Positions 1 to 8,121 of a DNA stretch of 46,696 bases are shown piece after piece. Source of the DNA: Betaproteobacteria bacterium (GTDB taxonomy: Bacteria; Pseudomonadota; Gammaproteobacteria; Burkholderiales; Rhodocyclaceae). The stretch spans positions 1 through 46,696 of the forward strand of contig JAPTVL010000112.1 in assembly GCA_028065725.1 (NCBI GenBank), in the 5' to 3' direction. Both the position numbers and the translations under genes were made by a program. The notes under the pieces are model-generated. The model did not search any database. It had not been told where the DNA came from and was given only the letters and a program-made list of their open reading frames with translations. The first letter of the stretch is position 1; every line of letters starts with the position of its first letter.

Positions 1-867
1 GGCGATCACGAAGCAGTCGCGGTATTCGCCGCGAAACCGGTTCGGCAACACGCTGTTGTCCGCCAGGCGGATCAGCACCGGCTGGGGGTTGGACTGGGAT
101 TGGCCGCCGGTGGGCGCATCGATGCCACCCAGCAGCGTGCCGCGGGTAAAACTCACCGGCAGGAAGGTGGACACGGTCCGCGTACCGGCGCCCGATGCCG
201 GCTCCGTGTTCGCGGTGACCTTGGGGGCTGCGTTGGGGCCGACAGCGGTGCCCGCGCCAGGCCGGGATCCGCTTCCCAGGGAGATGCGGGTGATCGTGGG
301 CACGGCCGGTGCGATCGCTGTGGGTGGGAACAGGCCGCCCGGGGTGCCGGCCGGCATCGCGCCCACCGAGAATGCCTTGGGGGGTGGCGGCGGCGGTGGC
401 AGGCTGGCTGTCGGTGGCATGGTGGTTGGCGCGCCTGCCGGCTTGGGCGCGGAGGGTGCCGGCGTGGGGGCGGCCTGCTGGGCCGACGTCAGCCGTTGTT
501 CCAGTTCCGCGAAGCGCTGCATGGTCTTCGCTTCGAAGGCCTGGCGGTCCTTGTTGAGCCGTCCTTGCTCTTCGCGCTCGCTCTCGTATAGGGCGAGCTT
601 GCGTCCGGCCGTGCCGACCCACTGATCCACCGGGTTGACCTGGCCGCCCGGCGGCATCACGCCGATGTTGGTGACGGTGGCGGGTTGTCCGGCGACGGCC
701 CGGGCTTCGCCGCTCCTGGGACTGGTGCCGGTGAAGGCGAAGACCAGCCAGAGGATGCCGACCCCGCCCGCCAGGATGGCAGCCAGCATCGCGTACTGGC
801 GCTGCTTGGGCGACAGGCGTTCCAGCAGGTTGCGCAGGGCGTGAGCGGGTTGAAACGGCGTGTTCAT
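1..867 (-). CDS. TraB/VirB10-like ICE conjugation protein (TIGR03752-like), 3' truncated by window edge
   Basis: The reading frame stays open from the ATG at 867 to the first base of the window, giving 289 codons of a longer protein. The N-terminus is cytosolic and basic, followed by one membrane segment (about residues 26-46). A coiled-coil-like stretch follows (about 85-120), then a long Pro/Ala-rich linker with a polyproline run, then the start of the beta-rich core. This is the layout of VirB10/TraB proteins, which span the periplasm and connect the inner and outer membrane parts of a T4SS. The start codon overlaps the stop of the upstream gene (ATGA), so translation is probably coupled. 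The product and the order of its neighbours match the GI-type ICE family (PFL_4705-like). The C-terminal VirB10 core lies outside the window. Confidence 0.85.
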   Translation of the reverse strand, partial: MNTPFQPAHALRNLLERLSPKQRQYAMLAAILAGGVGILWLVFAFTGTSPRSGEARAVAGQPATVTNIGVMPPGGQVNPVDQWVGTAGRKLALYESEREEQGRLNKDRQAFEAKTMQRFAELEQRLTSAQQAAPTPAPSAPKPAGAPTTMPPTASLPPPPPPPKAFSVGAMPAGTPGGLFPPTAIAPAVPTITRISLGSGSRPGAGTAVGPNAAPKVTANTEPASGAGTRTVSTFLPVSFTRGTLLGGIDAPTGGQSQSNPQPVLIRLADNSVLPNRFRGEYRDCFVIA

Positions 868-1769
868 TGCCCACCTCCGCGTCGGATCACGTAGACGCTG
901 GTGCTCTCTCCGGGGCGCAGGTTGTGGTTCTCGATCGCGATTCCTGCGACGTCGCCGCCCATTTGACTATTTGTGCGGTCGAACTCCTGCTCGGCCAGTA
1001 CCATGGTGCTGGCGCTGATGTTCTGCAGTAGATACTTCTCGCCGATCAGGTTGCGTCCTTCGTACTGGCGCATCAAAGAGAAGCGCACTTCGGTCCAGAG
1101 CTGGATTACGCGATGGCTCTCTTCGACCTGGATGTCGGCGGGCACGCGATCCGAGGCCATCGCCACCAGCAGGGCCTTCATCGCCCGTACGGGGTTCGGT
1201 GACGGTCCGGCCGGCGCCGACGCCGTAGACTTGAATGCCTTGGGCGTCTTGTCGCGGATGACGATGGTGTCGGCAGGCGTGTCCGAGCGGTGCAGCAGCA
1301 GGGTGTAGGTGGCACTCGCCGACGAGACGAACAGGTTGATCGGCTTCGTCGAGTCGCCCACGGGGCGGATGTAGATCTCGCCCTTGTCGCGGTCGCACTC
1401 CAGCACGATCTCGCCCGTCGGGTTGACCATCGACGCGTGGGGCACGCCGGCCCCGGCGGATGTCATCCCGGGGGCCGAGGGAAGCGCCGCGGATGCGCCG
1501 CAGCTGCTCGACAGGATATTGCCGAAGACCTCGGTGATAGGAGCGCTCTCGATGCGGATGCGGGTCGGTTCCTTGATCGACAGAAGGGCTTCGACGGAGA
1601 CGCCGTCGCTGGCCTCGACGACCTGCAGGGCCTGGGCAGGCGAGGCAAGGAACAGCCCGATTATCGCGGCAGTTGCGGCGATGGCGCTCAGGGCGGCCGG
1701 TACACTATCCCGAACAATGCGCCGCAGCGCCTGCGCAGACGTGGTCGAGGCGGGCTTACTTGCTGGCAT
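864..1769 (-). CDS. TraK/VirB9-like ICE conjugation protein (TIGR03749-like)
   Basis: This is a 301-residue secreted protein. A hydrophobic segment at about 26-48 ends in SPAQALQ, which looks like a signal-peptide cleavage region. The mature part is beta-rich and mentions no enzyme motif. Length and position, between the VirB8-like and VirB10-like genes, match the PFL_4704 family of GI-type ICEs, a TraK/VirB9-like outer component of the transfer channel. It overlaps the upstream VirB8-like gene by 14 bp and the downstream gene by 4 bp, so the three are almost certainly one transcript. Family assignment rests on recognition plus gene order; an HMM search would confirm it. Confidence 0.8.
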   Translation of the reverse strand: MPASKPASTTSAQALRRIVRDSVPAALSAIAATAAIIGLFLASPAQALQVVEASDGVSVEALLSIKEPTRIRIESAPITEVFGNILSSSCGASAALPSAPGMTSAGAGVPHASMVNPTGEIVLECDRDKGEIYIRPVGDSTKPINLFVSSASATYTLLLHRSDTPADTIVIRDKTPKAFKSTASAPAGPSPNPVRAMKALLVAMASDRVPADIQVEESHRVIQLWTEVRFSLMRQYEGRNLIGEKYLLQNISASTMVLAEQEFDRTNSQMGGDVAGIAIENHNLRPGESTSVYVIRRGGGQ

Positions 1770-2322
1770 AGGGCACCTCCTTGAAGGCTTTCAGGTGCAT
1801 GCGCGCGCCGGCATAGCTGAATTCGATCAGGTAGGCCTTGAGTTCGTTGGCCGTCTCGAAGCCGTTGACCAGAGTACGCAGTCGCCCGCGGATGACGACG
1901 CTCTGCCCCTCTTCGCTGGGCACGAGTTGCTGGGGTGCGAACGAGGTGGCGGCGTTGATGCGCTTGAGCCGTTCGGCCTCCACTTCCTGCTGTGTCTTGA
2001 CGGTGCCGTACTGGTCCGCTCCGACGTAGCCCAGCAGGATGTCCTTCTTCCAGTCGATCGACGCCGGTGTCACGTCGAGGACCAGCCAGGCGATGAAACC
2101 GCCCATCTGTTCGAGGTATTCGTTGCTCGCCTTGTCGCGGGTGACCCAGAAGGTCTTGTTGATCGATGGGGGTACGATCACCGTGCGCACCGTCGCCAGC
2201 AGGTTGAGGATGACCACCAGGGCGAGGATCTGGCCGGCGGCCAGCACGCCGACGGTCAGGCCCAGACCACGATTGCGGCGTCGCATCTCCTTGATGTCGC
2301 CGTTGAGTCGATCGAAATCCAT
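1756..2322 (-). CDS. TraE/VirB8-like ICE conjugation protein (TIGR03746-like)
   Basis: The protein has 188 residues, with a short basic cytosolic N-terminus (MRRRNRG), one membrane helix at about 22-45 and a periplasmic domain. This is the usual topology of TraE/VirB8 proteins, which nucleate the inner-membrane T4SS complex. The sequence resembles the PFL_4703 family of GI-type ICEs. It sits 16 bp downstream of the TraL-like gene and overlaps the TraK-like gene, as expected for the conserved TraL-TraE-TraK-TraB run. No unusual feature was seen. Confidence 0.85.
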   Translation of the reverse strand: MDFDRLNGDIKEMRRRNRGLGLTVGVLAAGQILALVVILNLLATVRTVIVPPSINKTFWVTRDKASNEYLEQMGGFIAWLVLDVTPASIDWKKDILLGYVGADQYGTVKTQQEVEAERLKRINAATSFAPQQLVPSEEGQSVVIRGRLRTLVNGFETANELKAYLIEFSYAGARMHLKAFKEVPYASK

Positions 2323-2338
2323 GGGATTTATCTCCGGC

Positions 2339-2638
2339 TCAACCGACCATGCGGCGGATGTGCGAGGGCGGTGTCGCGCGCATCGCGGTCATCGGATTGA
2401 CCGGCAGATGCCAGTACAGCCAATGGATGGCGTAGGCCGGGTGTTTGACCGCCTTCAGGCGCGAGATCCAGCGCGAGAGGAAGATGCCCGCCGCCATGCA
2501 GACGACGAAGGACATCTTCGAGCCGGACATGTAGCCGACGAAGAACATGAACAGGACAGGCGCCGCGACGTCTATGTCCCAGAACCCGATCTTCCACTGG
2601 TCGTCGAGGCGACGGGGAATGTAGGTGTCGGTGCGCAT
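2339..2638 (-). CDS. TraL-like conjugative transfer protein (TIGR03750-like)
   Basis: This 99-residue protein begins with a polar segment containing IPRRLDDQWK, followed by a hydrophobic region (about 22-58) that could form two membrane helices, and a short C-terminal tail. The pattern is typical of TraL/VirB3-like small inner-membrane proteins that act in pilus assembly. It lies directly between the pilin-like gene and the VirB8-like gene, its normal place in GI-type ICE transfer operons. Confidence 0.8.
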   Translation of the reverse strand: MRTDTYIPRRLDDQWKIGFWDIDVAAPVLFMFFVGYMSGSKMSFVVCMAAGIFLSRWISRLKAVKHPAYAIHWLYWHLPVNPMTAMRATPPSHIRRMVG

Positions 2639-2668
2639 GCGAGTCTCCCTGGCATCGATGTCGGCGAC

Positions 2669-3019
2669 TCAGACGACCGCGCCCATGATCGCGCCGGCGA
2701 TCACGAGTCCGACGGCGGCGAAGATGGCGAGGCCGACATAGAACAGCACGGGACCGAAGTTTCGCAGTGCAGTGAGGGATATCAATGCAACGACGAAGCC
2801 GACGAAGCCGACCAGCGCCTTGATCCCCGGTCCGAGCGCGGCGATCTGGCTCAGGGCCGAGGTGAGCGGCCCGGTGATGCCGGTGAAGGCGACCAGGTCC
2901 AGGGCGTAACCGGGAAAGGCGACGCCGAGACCGGGCACGATCATCGCCAACAGCATCGCGATGGTCAGCGGCTTGCGGGCAAGAACGCGGGGGCAAGAAA
3001 CAGGTGTGGCAGTGCTCAT
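2669..3019 (-). CDS. VirB2/TraA-like pilin candidate (TIGR03745-like membrane protein)
   Basis: The chosen start at 3019 is preceded by a strong AGGAGG ribosome-binding site at 3024-3029. A longer in-frame version from 3112 has no such site. The product has 116 residues, with a signal-like hydrophobic segment (about 18-42) ending near GYALD and two later hydrophobic helices (about 65-85 and 90-114). This two-helix mature form is typical of VirB2-type pilins. Its position just before the TraL-like gene fits the PFL_4702-type membrane protein of GI-type ICEs. The pilin role is inferred from topology and context. Confidence 0.75.
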   Translation of the reverse strand: MSTATPVSCPRVLARKPLTIAMLLAMIVPGLGVAFPGYALDLVAFTGITGPLTSALSQIAALGPGIKALVGFVGFVVALISLTALRNFGPVLFYVGLAIFAAVGLVIAGAIMGAVV

Positions 3020-3161
3020 GAAAACCTCCTGGCAGGGGTTGAAGGTGAAGTCGGAAAACGCATGATGTTTCGGAAAATGGGCAAGTAAGCGGGTTGGTAT
3101 GAAAGCAAACACACGGGTGGGAGCGCGTGCGCGCTGCAGGTTGAGAACAGGCGAAGCGGCG

Positions 3162-3836
3162 TCATGGCGGGTTCTCGATCTGGAAGACGACCTCGACGCG
3201 GCGGTTCAGCGCACGGTTGGCCCGCGTGTCGTTCGGTGCGATGAAGCAGCACGCGCCTTGTGCCTGCACCGTCAGCGCGGAGCGCAGTGCTGGATGCACC
3301 TTGAGCAGGTGGTCGCGTACCGCGTGGGCACGCGCCAGGGCCAATTTTTCATTCAGGGCCAAGGGGCCCTTGCTGTCGGTGCGGCCGGTGATCGTCACGC
3401 TGTGCGCTGCGGTGACGTCAGCCGTTGCCTCGTCCAACTGGGCTCGGGCGGTGGGTCTCAGCCTGGCGCTGCCGAAAGCGAACTGGACGGTGACTGCACG
3501 GGTAGTCACTGTCATCGTGTCGGGTTTCGTCGTCACCGGGTCGGAACTGATGGATTTGTCGGGTACGAGCGCGGCAGCGGTGTTGATCGGCTGGCGGGGT
3601 GTTTCGGTAGCCAGGGTCTTGAGCGTGCGTGTGGGACATGCCGGCGGCACGCAGAGGGTAAACACCGCCTGAGGGCCGAAGTCGAGTTGGGCAATCCGGG
3701 CGGGAGGCTCGGCATGCGTGCCTGCTGTGGGATCGGACGATGTCGGAAAACCCAGCAGGCTGCAGGAGGAGGCGAGGACTGCGCCGCAGCCGACGAGGCC
3801 GAGTGCACCTACGTTGCCCAGTAAACGGTTCGTCAT
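3162..3836 (-). CDS. OmpA-family lipoprotein of the conjugation locus
   Basis: The start at 3836 overlaps the stop of the transglycosylase gene (ATGA), which argues against the longer frame from 4025. The 224-residue product has a lipoprotein-like signal with two possible acylated cysteines, C17 (LVGC, the better lipobox) and C25 (ASSC). A Pro/Thr-rich linker follows, then a C-terminal OmpA peptidoglycan-binding domain (about 110-222) with the TGRTDSKGP and NRALNRRVEVVF motifs. It probably anchors the transfer apparatus to peptidoglycan. Two adjacent cysteines (about 187-188) in the OmpA domain could form a disulfide. Confidence 0.8.
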   Translation of the reverse strand: MTNRLLGNVGALGLVGCGAVLASSCSLLGFPTSSDPTAGTHAEPPARIAQLDFGPQAVFTLCVPPACPTRTLKTLATETPRQPINTAAALVPDKSISSDPVTTKPDTMTVTTRAVTVQFAFGSARLRPTARAQLDEATADVTAAHSVTITGRTDSKGPLALNEKLALARAHAVRDHLLKVHPALRSALTVQAQGACCFIAPNDTRANRALNRRVEVVFQIENPP

Positions 3837-4369
3837 GGCGAGACTCTCACCGACCTCAGGGCGGGAACCGCGGTCTCCGTCGATACCACCTGCCGGCCAA
3901 ACTGAGCGGTGCGTTGCGCGGGTAACTGGCGGTACACCCGCCAAGCATATTTGGCTCGAGCCTTGAGGCAGTCCTGTTCCTTGAGTTGCGAGCAGGCCGC
4001 GTTGTAGGCACCGACGGCATCCCACGTCGCCCCCCGCCGAGAAAAGCTGTCAGCCAGCAGCCATGCGCCGACCCGGATGTTGGTGCAGGGCTCGTAGAGA
4101 TCGGCTTCCCTGATGCCGTGACGGAACAAGGTTGCTAGGTGGCTGCTGTTGATCTGCATGAGCCCGATGTCGTAGGACCCCGTGCGCTGGATGTGCGAGC
4201 GGTTGACGGCCTGGGAGTTCAGGTTCGACTCGACCCGAGCAATGGCATAAAGCAGGTCGGCCGATACACCGTAGTGCTGGGCAGCCTCCTCCCAGCAGGC
4301 CAGCGCCCCGGTGGGCGCGGTCACCAGGACGGCCAAGGTAACCAGGGTGGCAAGGGACGGCAGACGCAT
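3833..4369 (-). CDS. Lytic transglycosylase, VirB1/IagB-like
   Basis: A 178-residue protein with a signal peptide (about 1-24, ending ALA). Its SLT domain contains the catalytic glutamate E47 in the ARVESNLN motif, then GLMQIN and a conserved YNAA segment. Such enzymes open peptidoglycan locally for T4SS assembly. A good ribosome-binding site (GAGAGGTGATTC) precedes the start. The gene is translationally coupled to the OmpA-like lipoprotein gene that follows, suggesting both act on the cell wall at the conjugation site. The length is normal for small secretion-associated transglycosylases. Confidence 0.9.
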   Translation of the reverse strand: MRLPSLATLVTLAVLVTAPTGALACWEEAAQHYGVSADLLYAIARVESNLNSQAVNRSHIQRTGSYDIGLMQINSSHLATLFRHGIREADLYEPCTNIRVGAWLLADSFSRRGATWDAVGAYNAACSQLKEQDCLKARAKYAWRVYRQLPAQRTAQFGRQVVSTETAVPALRSVRVSP

Positions 4370-4531
4370 GAATCACCTCTCCAGCGGAACCGGAACGACC
4401 CACCGGGTGGCGGGGTTCGAGATCTGGGCCGTCGGCGGCGCGCGGACGGTCAGGGTCGGGTTCGGGTAGCTCCGGTGCTTGGCCGGGCAGGGTGACGGTG
4501 AGCGAGCGGGTCAGGAATGGCTGGATGCAAC

Positions 4532-5059
4532 TCAGGAACAACAGTTGAGGCGATGCAAACCTTGGTCGGGCGGTGTTTCCCGCTTGCGATAGGCACGCTC
4601 CGCCATGTTCCGCCGCGCCTGCTGCAGTATGTCGGCGCCCGAGGCATCCCATGCCCGGCACAGGGAGACGCAGGCAGTGGTCAACTGGTCGAGTTGGAAC
4701 TTGGGATTGGGGTGCCGGTTGGCGGGCGAACGCTGTAGGTCCAGCAGCAACTGGTACTGCTGTCGCCACATCGCTTCACGGCGGCGCGGTGTCTGGGGCG
4801 ACCGAAGTACCAGTTCGGTCCCGAGAAACTGGAAGATGAGCGCAGGGGCATCCTGGTGCGTGAAGACCAGCGAGACGCTGGCGCTGATGAGATCGGGGAA
4901 GCGGAAGGTCGGCGACACATTGTCTTTGCTATGCAGCAGACTGTAGAGCCAGTCGTGCTCATCGAGCCACAGGCGTGTTTCAATGACAGCGTGAGCTTCG
5001 TTCTCCTCCGACGGAGATGCGACGTTGTGCTGGCGAGTCGTCGGTGTGGCGGTTAACAT
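4532..5059 (-). CDS. Hypothetical protein at the head of the conjugation operon
   Basis: I do not recognise this 175-residue protein. It has no signal peptide or membrane helix and is rich in Trp and Gln, with a predicted helical middle part (around RREAMWRQQYQLLLDLQRS) and a Cys-containing segment near the C-terminus. A good ribosome-binding site (GAGGTAAG) lies about six bases before the ATG. It is the first gene of the minus-strand transfer block and is separated from the transglycosylase by about 160 bp of apparently non-coding DNA. Its position suggests an ICE backbone protein; no function is claimed. Confidence 0.6.
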   Translation of the reverse strand: MLTATPTTRQHNVASPSEENEAHAVIETRLWLDEHDWLYSLLHSKDNVSPTFRFPDLISASVSLVFTHQDAPALIFQFLGTELVLRSPQTPRRREAMWRQQYQLLLDLQRSPANRHPNPKFQLDQLTTACVSLCRAWDASGADILQQARRNMAERAYRKRETPPDQGLHRLNCCS

Positions 5060-5176
5060 GCGGCTTACCTCGATTCGGTGGTTGCGGGTTACTCGTACAA
5101 GCGCATGACCGAAGGGTAGGCAGTCGCGGCTGCGGCGTCTCCTGGGAATGGGGATCTTATGCGGGGGGTTTCGCTG

Positions 5177-5878
5177 CTAGCGAGGGGATCGACAGGCCGT
5201 TGCGGTCCACAAGAGATGTTTGCCATCCAAAGTGAACTCCGAAACAATCCCCGTGGAACGTAAACGCTCGTAGTCCTCGGGGCGATCCACATCCCAAAGC
5301 GTCTCAAGCTCGCGCCAATGCCACCCCAGTTCGCGCAAGCGTGCCCGCGTTTCATCCATAACCCTGTCCGTTCCCCACGGCATCCCGGAAAACAAGCCAA
5401 ACTCGGCGACGGTGAGCCCGACAAGCACATATCCGCCGTCCTCAGCCGGGCAAATCACCGCATCGGCGCCATCAACTAAAGTCGTCGCGGCGTCACGCAA
5501 ATGCTCAGGTCGAAAAATGGGGCAATCCGTTCCTATGAGCACCACTCCGTCGTGGTCTGCCAGGAGCTCGCGAAATGTGTTGAGCATGCGGACGCCAAGT
5601 TCGGCCCCCTGCTGTTGGTGCAGTGAAACGCCAAATTCTCTGTGGCAATCTGAAAAGAATGAATGGCTTTGATCCGGGGCGCACCACAGGGACACCGGCC
5701 CGATCGCCGCAGCGACGGCGGTCGCCAGGGTCTTGCGTGTCAGGGCGCGCTGCAAGGCGGCCGCTGCTTCAGGGCCTAGGCTAGGCGTCAGTCGTGTCTT
5801 CACCGCGCCCGGGATCGGCGCGTTGGAAAAAACGGCGAGCGCGATGCGCGGATCAGCTTTTCTTGATAGGGTATCCAT
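5177..5878 (-). CDS. Glycosyltransferase, TIGR04282-type (selenodomain/arsenosugar-associated transferase 1)
   Basis: The 233-residue protein carries the motifs of the DUF2064/TIGR04282 nucleotidyl-sugar transferase fold: a PIPGAVKTRL loop near the N-terminus, a metal/nucleotide-binding GTDCP at about 117, and EDGGYVLVGL at about 145. Members occur beside ArsS-type radical SAM enzymes and are annotated as arsenosugar-biosynthesis or rSAM/selenodomain-associated transferases. Its start overlaps the end of the companion transferase by 26 bp. It is the last gene of the operon that begins with the ArsR-rhodanese regulator at 12136. The sugar donor and acceptor cannot be read from sequence. Confidence 0.85.
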   Translation of the reverse strand: MDTLSRKADPRIALAVFSNAPIPGAVKTRLTPSLGPEAAAALQRALTRKTLATAVAAAIGPVSLWCAPDQSHSFFSDCHREFGVSLHQQQGAELGVRMLNTFRELLADHDGVVLIGTDCPIFRPEHLRDAATTLVDGADAVICPAEDGGYVLVGLTVAEFGLFSGMPWGTDRVMDETRARLRELGWHWRELETLWDVDRPEDYERLRSTGIVSEFTLDGKHLLWTATACRSPR

Positions 5879-6548
5879 ATCGTTCGGCGAGGCATGCGGG
5901 GTCGGCCCCGAGAAAGTAGGCGAGCCGCAGCCGCCACATCAGGAAGAGGGTCCGAACCACGCCATGCTTCTCCCAACGCCGGGCAGAGGTGAGCACTCGT
6001 TGGGACAGACAGAGCGGACGGCCGAGCCGCTTCAAGGCGCTGGAGATGGCGATATCCTCCATCAACGGCAGGTTCGGATATTCCCCGCACGCATGAAAGG
6101 CGCTGCGGCGAACGAAAATCGCCTGATCCCCGGTGGCGATGCCGGTGAGCCGGGAGCGCCGGTTCATCAGACTAGCCGTGAGCCGCAGCAAGGGATGAGG
6201 GCTGGCGATGGCGACGTCGAAGCGTCCCCAGAGCCGACCGCTCGCCGCAAGGCCTTCCAGAATCAGCCGGTCCGCGTCGGGCGGAAGACGGGTATCGGCG
6301 TGCAGAAAGAGCAGCATGTCGCCGCGAGCCCTCGCCGCGCCGGCGTTCATTTGGGCCGCGCGGCCGCGCGGCGCCATGATCACGGCGTCAGACAGCGACG
6401 CCGCGATAGCGGTAGTGCGATCCGCACTGCCGCCATCGACCACCAGGATCTCGACCCCGCGCCGACGCAAAGGTTGCGCCGCTTCGAGAGCGGCACCGAT
6501 GTTGGCCTCCTCGTTTAGCGTCGGGACAATGAGCGATAGCTTGGGCAT
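5853..6548 (-). CDS. Family 2 glycosyltransferase, TIGR04283-type (selenodomain/arsenosugar-associated transferase 2)
   Basis: This 231-residue GT-A enzyme starts MPKLSLIVPTLNEE, contains VDGGSADRT at about 37-45 and FLHADT (the DxD-equivalent) at about 79. It has the LMEDI and basic C-terminal features of the TIGR04283 group. Established family context is pairing with a TIGR04282 transferase and an ArsS-like radical SAM enzyme; the same pair is present here. It lies 67 bp after the flavoprotein gene, the longest gap in this operon, and overlaps the next transferase. Involvement in making a glycosylated arsenical or related compound is inferred from the neighbourhood. Confidence 0.85.
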   Translation of the reverse strand: MPKLSLIVPTLNEEANIGAALEAAQPLRRRGVEILVVDGGSADRTTAIAASLSDAVIMAPRGRAAQMNAGAARARGDMLLFLHADTRLPPDADRLILEGLAASGRLWGRFDVAIASPHPLLRLTASLMNRRSRLTGIATGDQAIFVRRSAFHACGEYPNLPLMEDIAISSALKRLGRPLCLSQRVLTSARRWEKHGVVRTLFLMWRLRLAYFLGADPACLAERYGYPIKKS

Positions 6549-6615
6549 GAGCGTATTGGAACCGTCACGAGTTGGGCGAGTGTCGTAAGAGCGGAACCAC
6601 CCACCACACTCGCAC

Positions 6616-8109
6616 TCACCGCCTCATCCAGGCGTGATAGCGCTCCACCCACCTGAGCAGACCCTCGGGCGCATGCGCCTTTTTCCAGACACCGGCCGCG
6701 TATTTGTTGGCCTCCGCCAGCGTTGGATAAATGTGGATGGTGCCGAGAATCTTGCTGAGGCCGATGCCTTGTCTCATGGCCAGCACGAATTCGGCGATCA
6801 CTTCGCCTGCGCTTTCGCCCACGATGGTCACCCCGAGGATCCGGTCCTTGCCTGGAACGGTCAATACCTTGACCAGGCCACGGGCCTCGCCATCGACGAT
6901 GGCACGATCGAGGTCGTTGAGCTGGAAGATGCTGAGCTCATACGGAACAGCCTTCTCCCTCGCCTCGATTTCGTTCAGTCCGACCCTCGCCACCTCGGGA
7001 TCCGTGAATGTCGCCCAGGGCATCGTCGAATAGTCCGCCTTGAACTTCCTGAAGCATCCGAACAAGGCATTCACCGCCGCATACCAGGCCTGGTGCGCGG
7101 CGGCGTGGGTGAACTGGTAAGGCCCGGCGACATCGCCGGCAGCATAAATATTCGGGTGTACCGTCTGCAGGTAACTGTTGGTTGCCACCGTGCCGGTCTT
7201 GGTCGGCGCAATGCCGAGCGCCTCCAGACCGTAACCGGCGGTATTCGCGACTCGGCCCACGGCAACCAGCACGGCATCGAAGGGGATCCGTACCTCGGCG
7301 CCGTCGTGCTCGGCGATCAGGATCTTCTCGCCATTCTCGGCCACGATACGGAGTGCTTTATGTCCAGGGCGCACATCGATCCCTTCCGCCTGGAAGCCTT
7401 GCATCACCAGGTTGGAGATCTCGGGATCCTCACGGAACATGATCCGGGGCAGCATTTCCACCTGGGTGACCTGGGCACCGAGACGGGCGAAGCATTGCGC
7501 CAGTTCGCAACCGATCGGCCCGCCGCCCAGGACGACAAGCCGGCGCGGCAGTTGCCGCAAATTCCACACCGTGTCCGAGGTCAAATAGCCGATCTCTTCG
7601 AGACCCGGAATCGGCGGAACGAAAGGTCGGGCGCCGGCGGCGATGACGATAGCGCGGGTGGTCAGCGTTCTTGTCCCGTCCTCGGTCCTGATCGCCACCG
7701 TGTGTGGCGACGTGATCTTGGCTTCGCCCAGGATGCAATCGACGCCGAGCGCCGCGTATCGCTCGATCGAGTCGTGCGGTTCGACGGCCTTGACGATGCG
7801 CTGTACGCGCTCCATGACCTCGGCGAAATCGAACTCGGCCACCGCCTTGCGAAGTCCGAACTCCTCGGCTCGACGGATATGGGAGAGCAGCTTCGCCGTC
7901 CGGATCAGCGCCTTCGACGGCACGCAGCCGGTATTGAGACAGTCGCCGCCCATCTTGTGCTTTTCGATGAGACTCACTTTGGCCTTCACGGCGGCAGCGA
8001 TGTAGGCGGTGACCAAACCCGCGGCACCGGCGCCGATGACCACCAGGTTGCGGTCGTAGCGTCTGGGCTTGGGCCATTTCTTCGCTGCGGCGGGTTGGTT
8101 CGCGTCCAT
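6616..8109 (-). CDS. Pyridine nucleotide-disulfide oxidoreductase, MerA/LPD-like flavoprotein
   Basis: A 497-residue class I disulfide reductase. It has a GAGAAG FAD-binding loop (26-31), redox cysteines C57 and C62 in GGDCLNTGCVPSK, an NAD(P)-binding GGGPIGCE segment near 196, a GDV FAD segment near 334, and a dimerisation domain. It lacks the N-terminal HMA domain and the C-terminal Cys-Cys pair of true mercuric reductases. The His of the usual HxHPT motif is replaced by Tyr (HIYPT), so it is also not a normal lipoamide dehydrogenase. In this operon it may reduce an arsenic, selenium or sulfur species. It follows the metallophosphoesterase-like gene by 12 bp. Confidence 0.85.
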   Translation of the reverse strand: MDANQPAAAKKWPKPRRYDRNLVVIGAGAAGLVTAYIAAAVKAKVSLIEKHKMGGDCLNTGCVPSKALIRTAKLLSHIRRAEEFGLRKAVAEFDFAEVMERVQRIVKAVEPHDSIERYAALGVDCILGEAKITSPHTVAIRTEDGTRTLTTRAIVIAAGARPFVPPIPGLEEIGYLTSDTVWNLRQLPRRLVVLGGGPIGCELAQCFARLGAQVTQVEMLPRIMFREDPEISNLVMQGFQAEGIDVRPGHKALRIVAENGEKILIAEHDGAEVRIPFDAVLVAVGRVANTAGYGLEALGIAPTKTGTVATNSYLQTVHPNIYAAGDVAGPYQFTHAAAHQAWYAAVNALFGCFRKFKADYSTMPWATFTDPEVARVGLNEIEAREKAVPYELSIFQLNDLDRAIVDGEARGLVKVLTVPGKDRILGVTIVGESAGEVIAEFVLAMRQGIGLSKILGTIHIYPTLAEANKYAAGVWKKAHAPEGLLRWVERYHAWMRR

Positions 8110-8121
8110 GACGGTTCCCCC

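Noticed and set aside
56..625. Long open frames on the plus strand across the T4SS genes
   Set aside because: They lie opposite well-recognised minus-strand conjugation genes and have low-complexity Gly/Arg-rich translations, as expected of GC-rich shadow frames.
5171..5183. Hairpin at the end of the TIGR04282 transferase gene
   Set aside because: The stem is only five base pairs, overlaps the stop codon and has no T-run on the transcribed strand; not a convincing terminator.
6616..8109. Mercuric reductase (merA)
   Set aside because: The HMA domain and the C-terminal Cys pair are missing and there are no other mer genes nearby.
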